Assembly: GCA_002311315.1 (NCBI GenBank)
Contig: DBZZ01000024.1
Span: forward strand, 20,882-26,679
DNA from: Methylococcaceae bacterium UBA1147
Lineage (GTDB): Bacteria; Pseudomonadota; Gammaproteobacteria; Methylococcales; UBA1147
Direction: 5' to 3'
DNA length: 5,798 nt
Shown here: positions 5,452-5,798 of the stretch, one piece after another
How positions within the stretch are numbered: the stretch's first letter is position 1
How the letters are laid out: every line of letters begins with the position of its first letter
Notes under the pieces: model-generated
The model's input: only the letters and a program-made list of their open reading frames with translations
Databases searched by the model: none
Told to the model about the DNA's origin: nothing
Position numbers and translations under genes: made by a program

Positions 5452-5798
5452 GAATGCCGAAGCCACGACCCTTGCCGCGGTAGAAATGTGTTTCGGTCAG
5501 TACCCCGTCGAGGTAAACATCATGATCATCCATCGGGATTTGTTCGAAAATCTGCGCCTGGAAACCCGCTCCGATCAGTTCACAATCGGGACGCACCTCG
5601 TACAACAGGCGGTCATAGTAGCCTTTGCCATTGCCCAGTCGTCCTCCGTTGGCATCGAAGGCGACGCCGGGGATCAGGGCCAGATCAATCTCGCCGGGTG
5701 GAACTTCTTTTCCCGGTTCGCCCCATCGGTCTTTCGGCGGTTCCAGGATGTTCCACATACCCGCTACCAATTCATTCATCGATTTGATTCGCCACAGG
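5444..5798 (-). CDS. ygfA: 5-formyltetrahydrofolate cyclo-ligase, C-terminal part (5' end outside window)
   Basis: Converts 5-formyl-THF to 5,10-methenyl-THF with ATP hydrolysis, clearing an inhibitory folate by-product. Only the C-terminal two thirds or so is present: the frame is open through the window edge (LWRIKS precedes the ATG at 5779), so that ATG is probably internal. The visible part begins around MWNILEPP, the conserved 'GI.EP' segment, then shows the family signature LIPGVAFDANGGRLGNGKG followed by YYDR (substrate and Mg-ATP binding), and near the C-terminus IPMDDHDVYLDGVLTE, matching the 'P...HD..LD.V.TE' ending. The protein ends at GFGIHE with TAA at 5446-5444. The stop overlaps the start of the flavin-reductase-like gene by eight bases, making this the furthest-upstream visible gene of the operon. 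In E. coli ygfA follows zapA and the 6S RNA gene; whether that holds here lies outside the window. Confidence 0.93.
   Translation of the reverse strand, partial: LWRIKSMNELVAGMWNILEPPKDRWGEPGKEVPPGEIDLALIPGVAFDANGGRLGNGKGYYDRLLYEVRPDCELIGAGFQAQIFEQIPMDDHDVYLDGVLTETHFYRGKGRGFGIHE

Noticed and set aside
5452..5466. GTG start at 5466 for the flavin-reductase-like gene
   Set aside because: It has an AAGGG close before it, but would add only five residues and deepen the overlap with the cyclo-ligase gene. The ATG at 5451 fits the family N-terminus. Not excluded.

Overview
The window reads as a compact stretch of a bacterial chromosome of moderate GC content, most likely from a proteobacterium and plausibly a gammaproteobacterium. 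The main support is a membrane-type class 2 dihydroorotate dehydrogenase that follows the E. coli PyrD pattern almost motif for motif (339 residues against about 336). I see no rRNA, tRNA, insertion sequence, CRISPR array or phage gene. The species cannot be named from the sequence.

Layout. The 3' part of a PLP-dependent aminotransferase gene lies on the + strand (1-989) and converges on everything else, which is on the - strand. Read in the direction of transcription (right to left), the - strand carries: the 3' part of 5-formyltetrahydrofolate cyclo-ligase (5798-5444), a small flavin-reductase-like FMN protein (5451-4948), a DNA-polymerase-beta-superfamily nucleotidyltransferase resembling a mostly archaeal family (4930-3980), a HAD-superfamily phosphatase or mutase (3983-3276), a possible 53-codon ORF overlapping the HAD 3' end (3313-3152), a roughly 260-base stretch without a convincing gene (3151-2891), a carboxylesterase-type alpha/beta hydrolase (2890-2231), and pyrD (2109-1090).

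The first four - strand genes look like one operon. Their junctions are an 8-base overlap, a 17-base gap and a 4-base ATGA overlap, and no obvious promoter or terminator lies between them. The hydrolase and pyrD are separately spaced (about 385 and 121 bases after the preceding gene) and may have their own promoters. Most starts lack a clear Shine-Dalgarno sequence, so translational coupling probably matters within the operon.

Function. The recognised genes are metabolic housekeeping: amino acid transamination, the quinone-linked step of pyrimidine synthesis, recycling of 5-formyl-THF, and a promiscuous esterase. The least understood part is the central nucleotidyltransferase-HAD pair, coupled by ATGA and sitting behind a folate-salvage enzyme and an FMN protein. 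It is the best candidate here for undescribed biology, but the sequence alone does not reveal its substrate.
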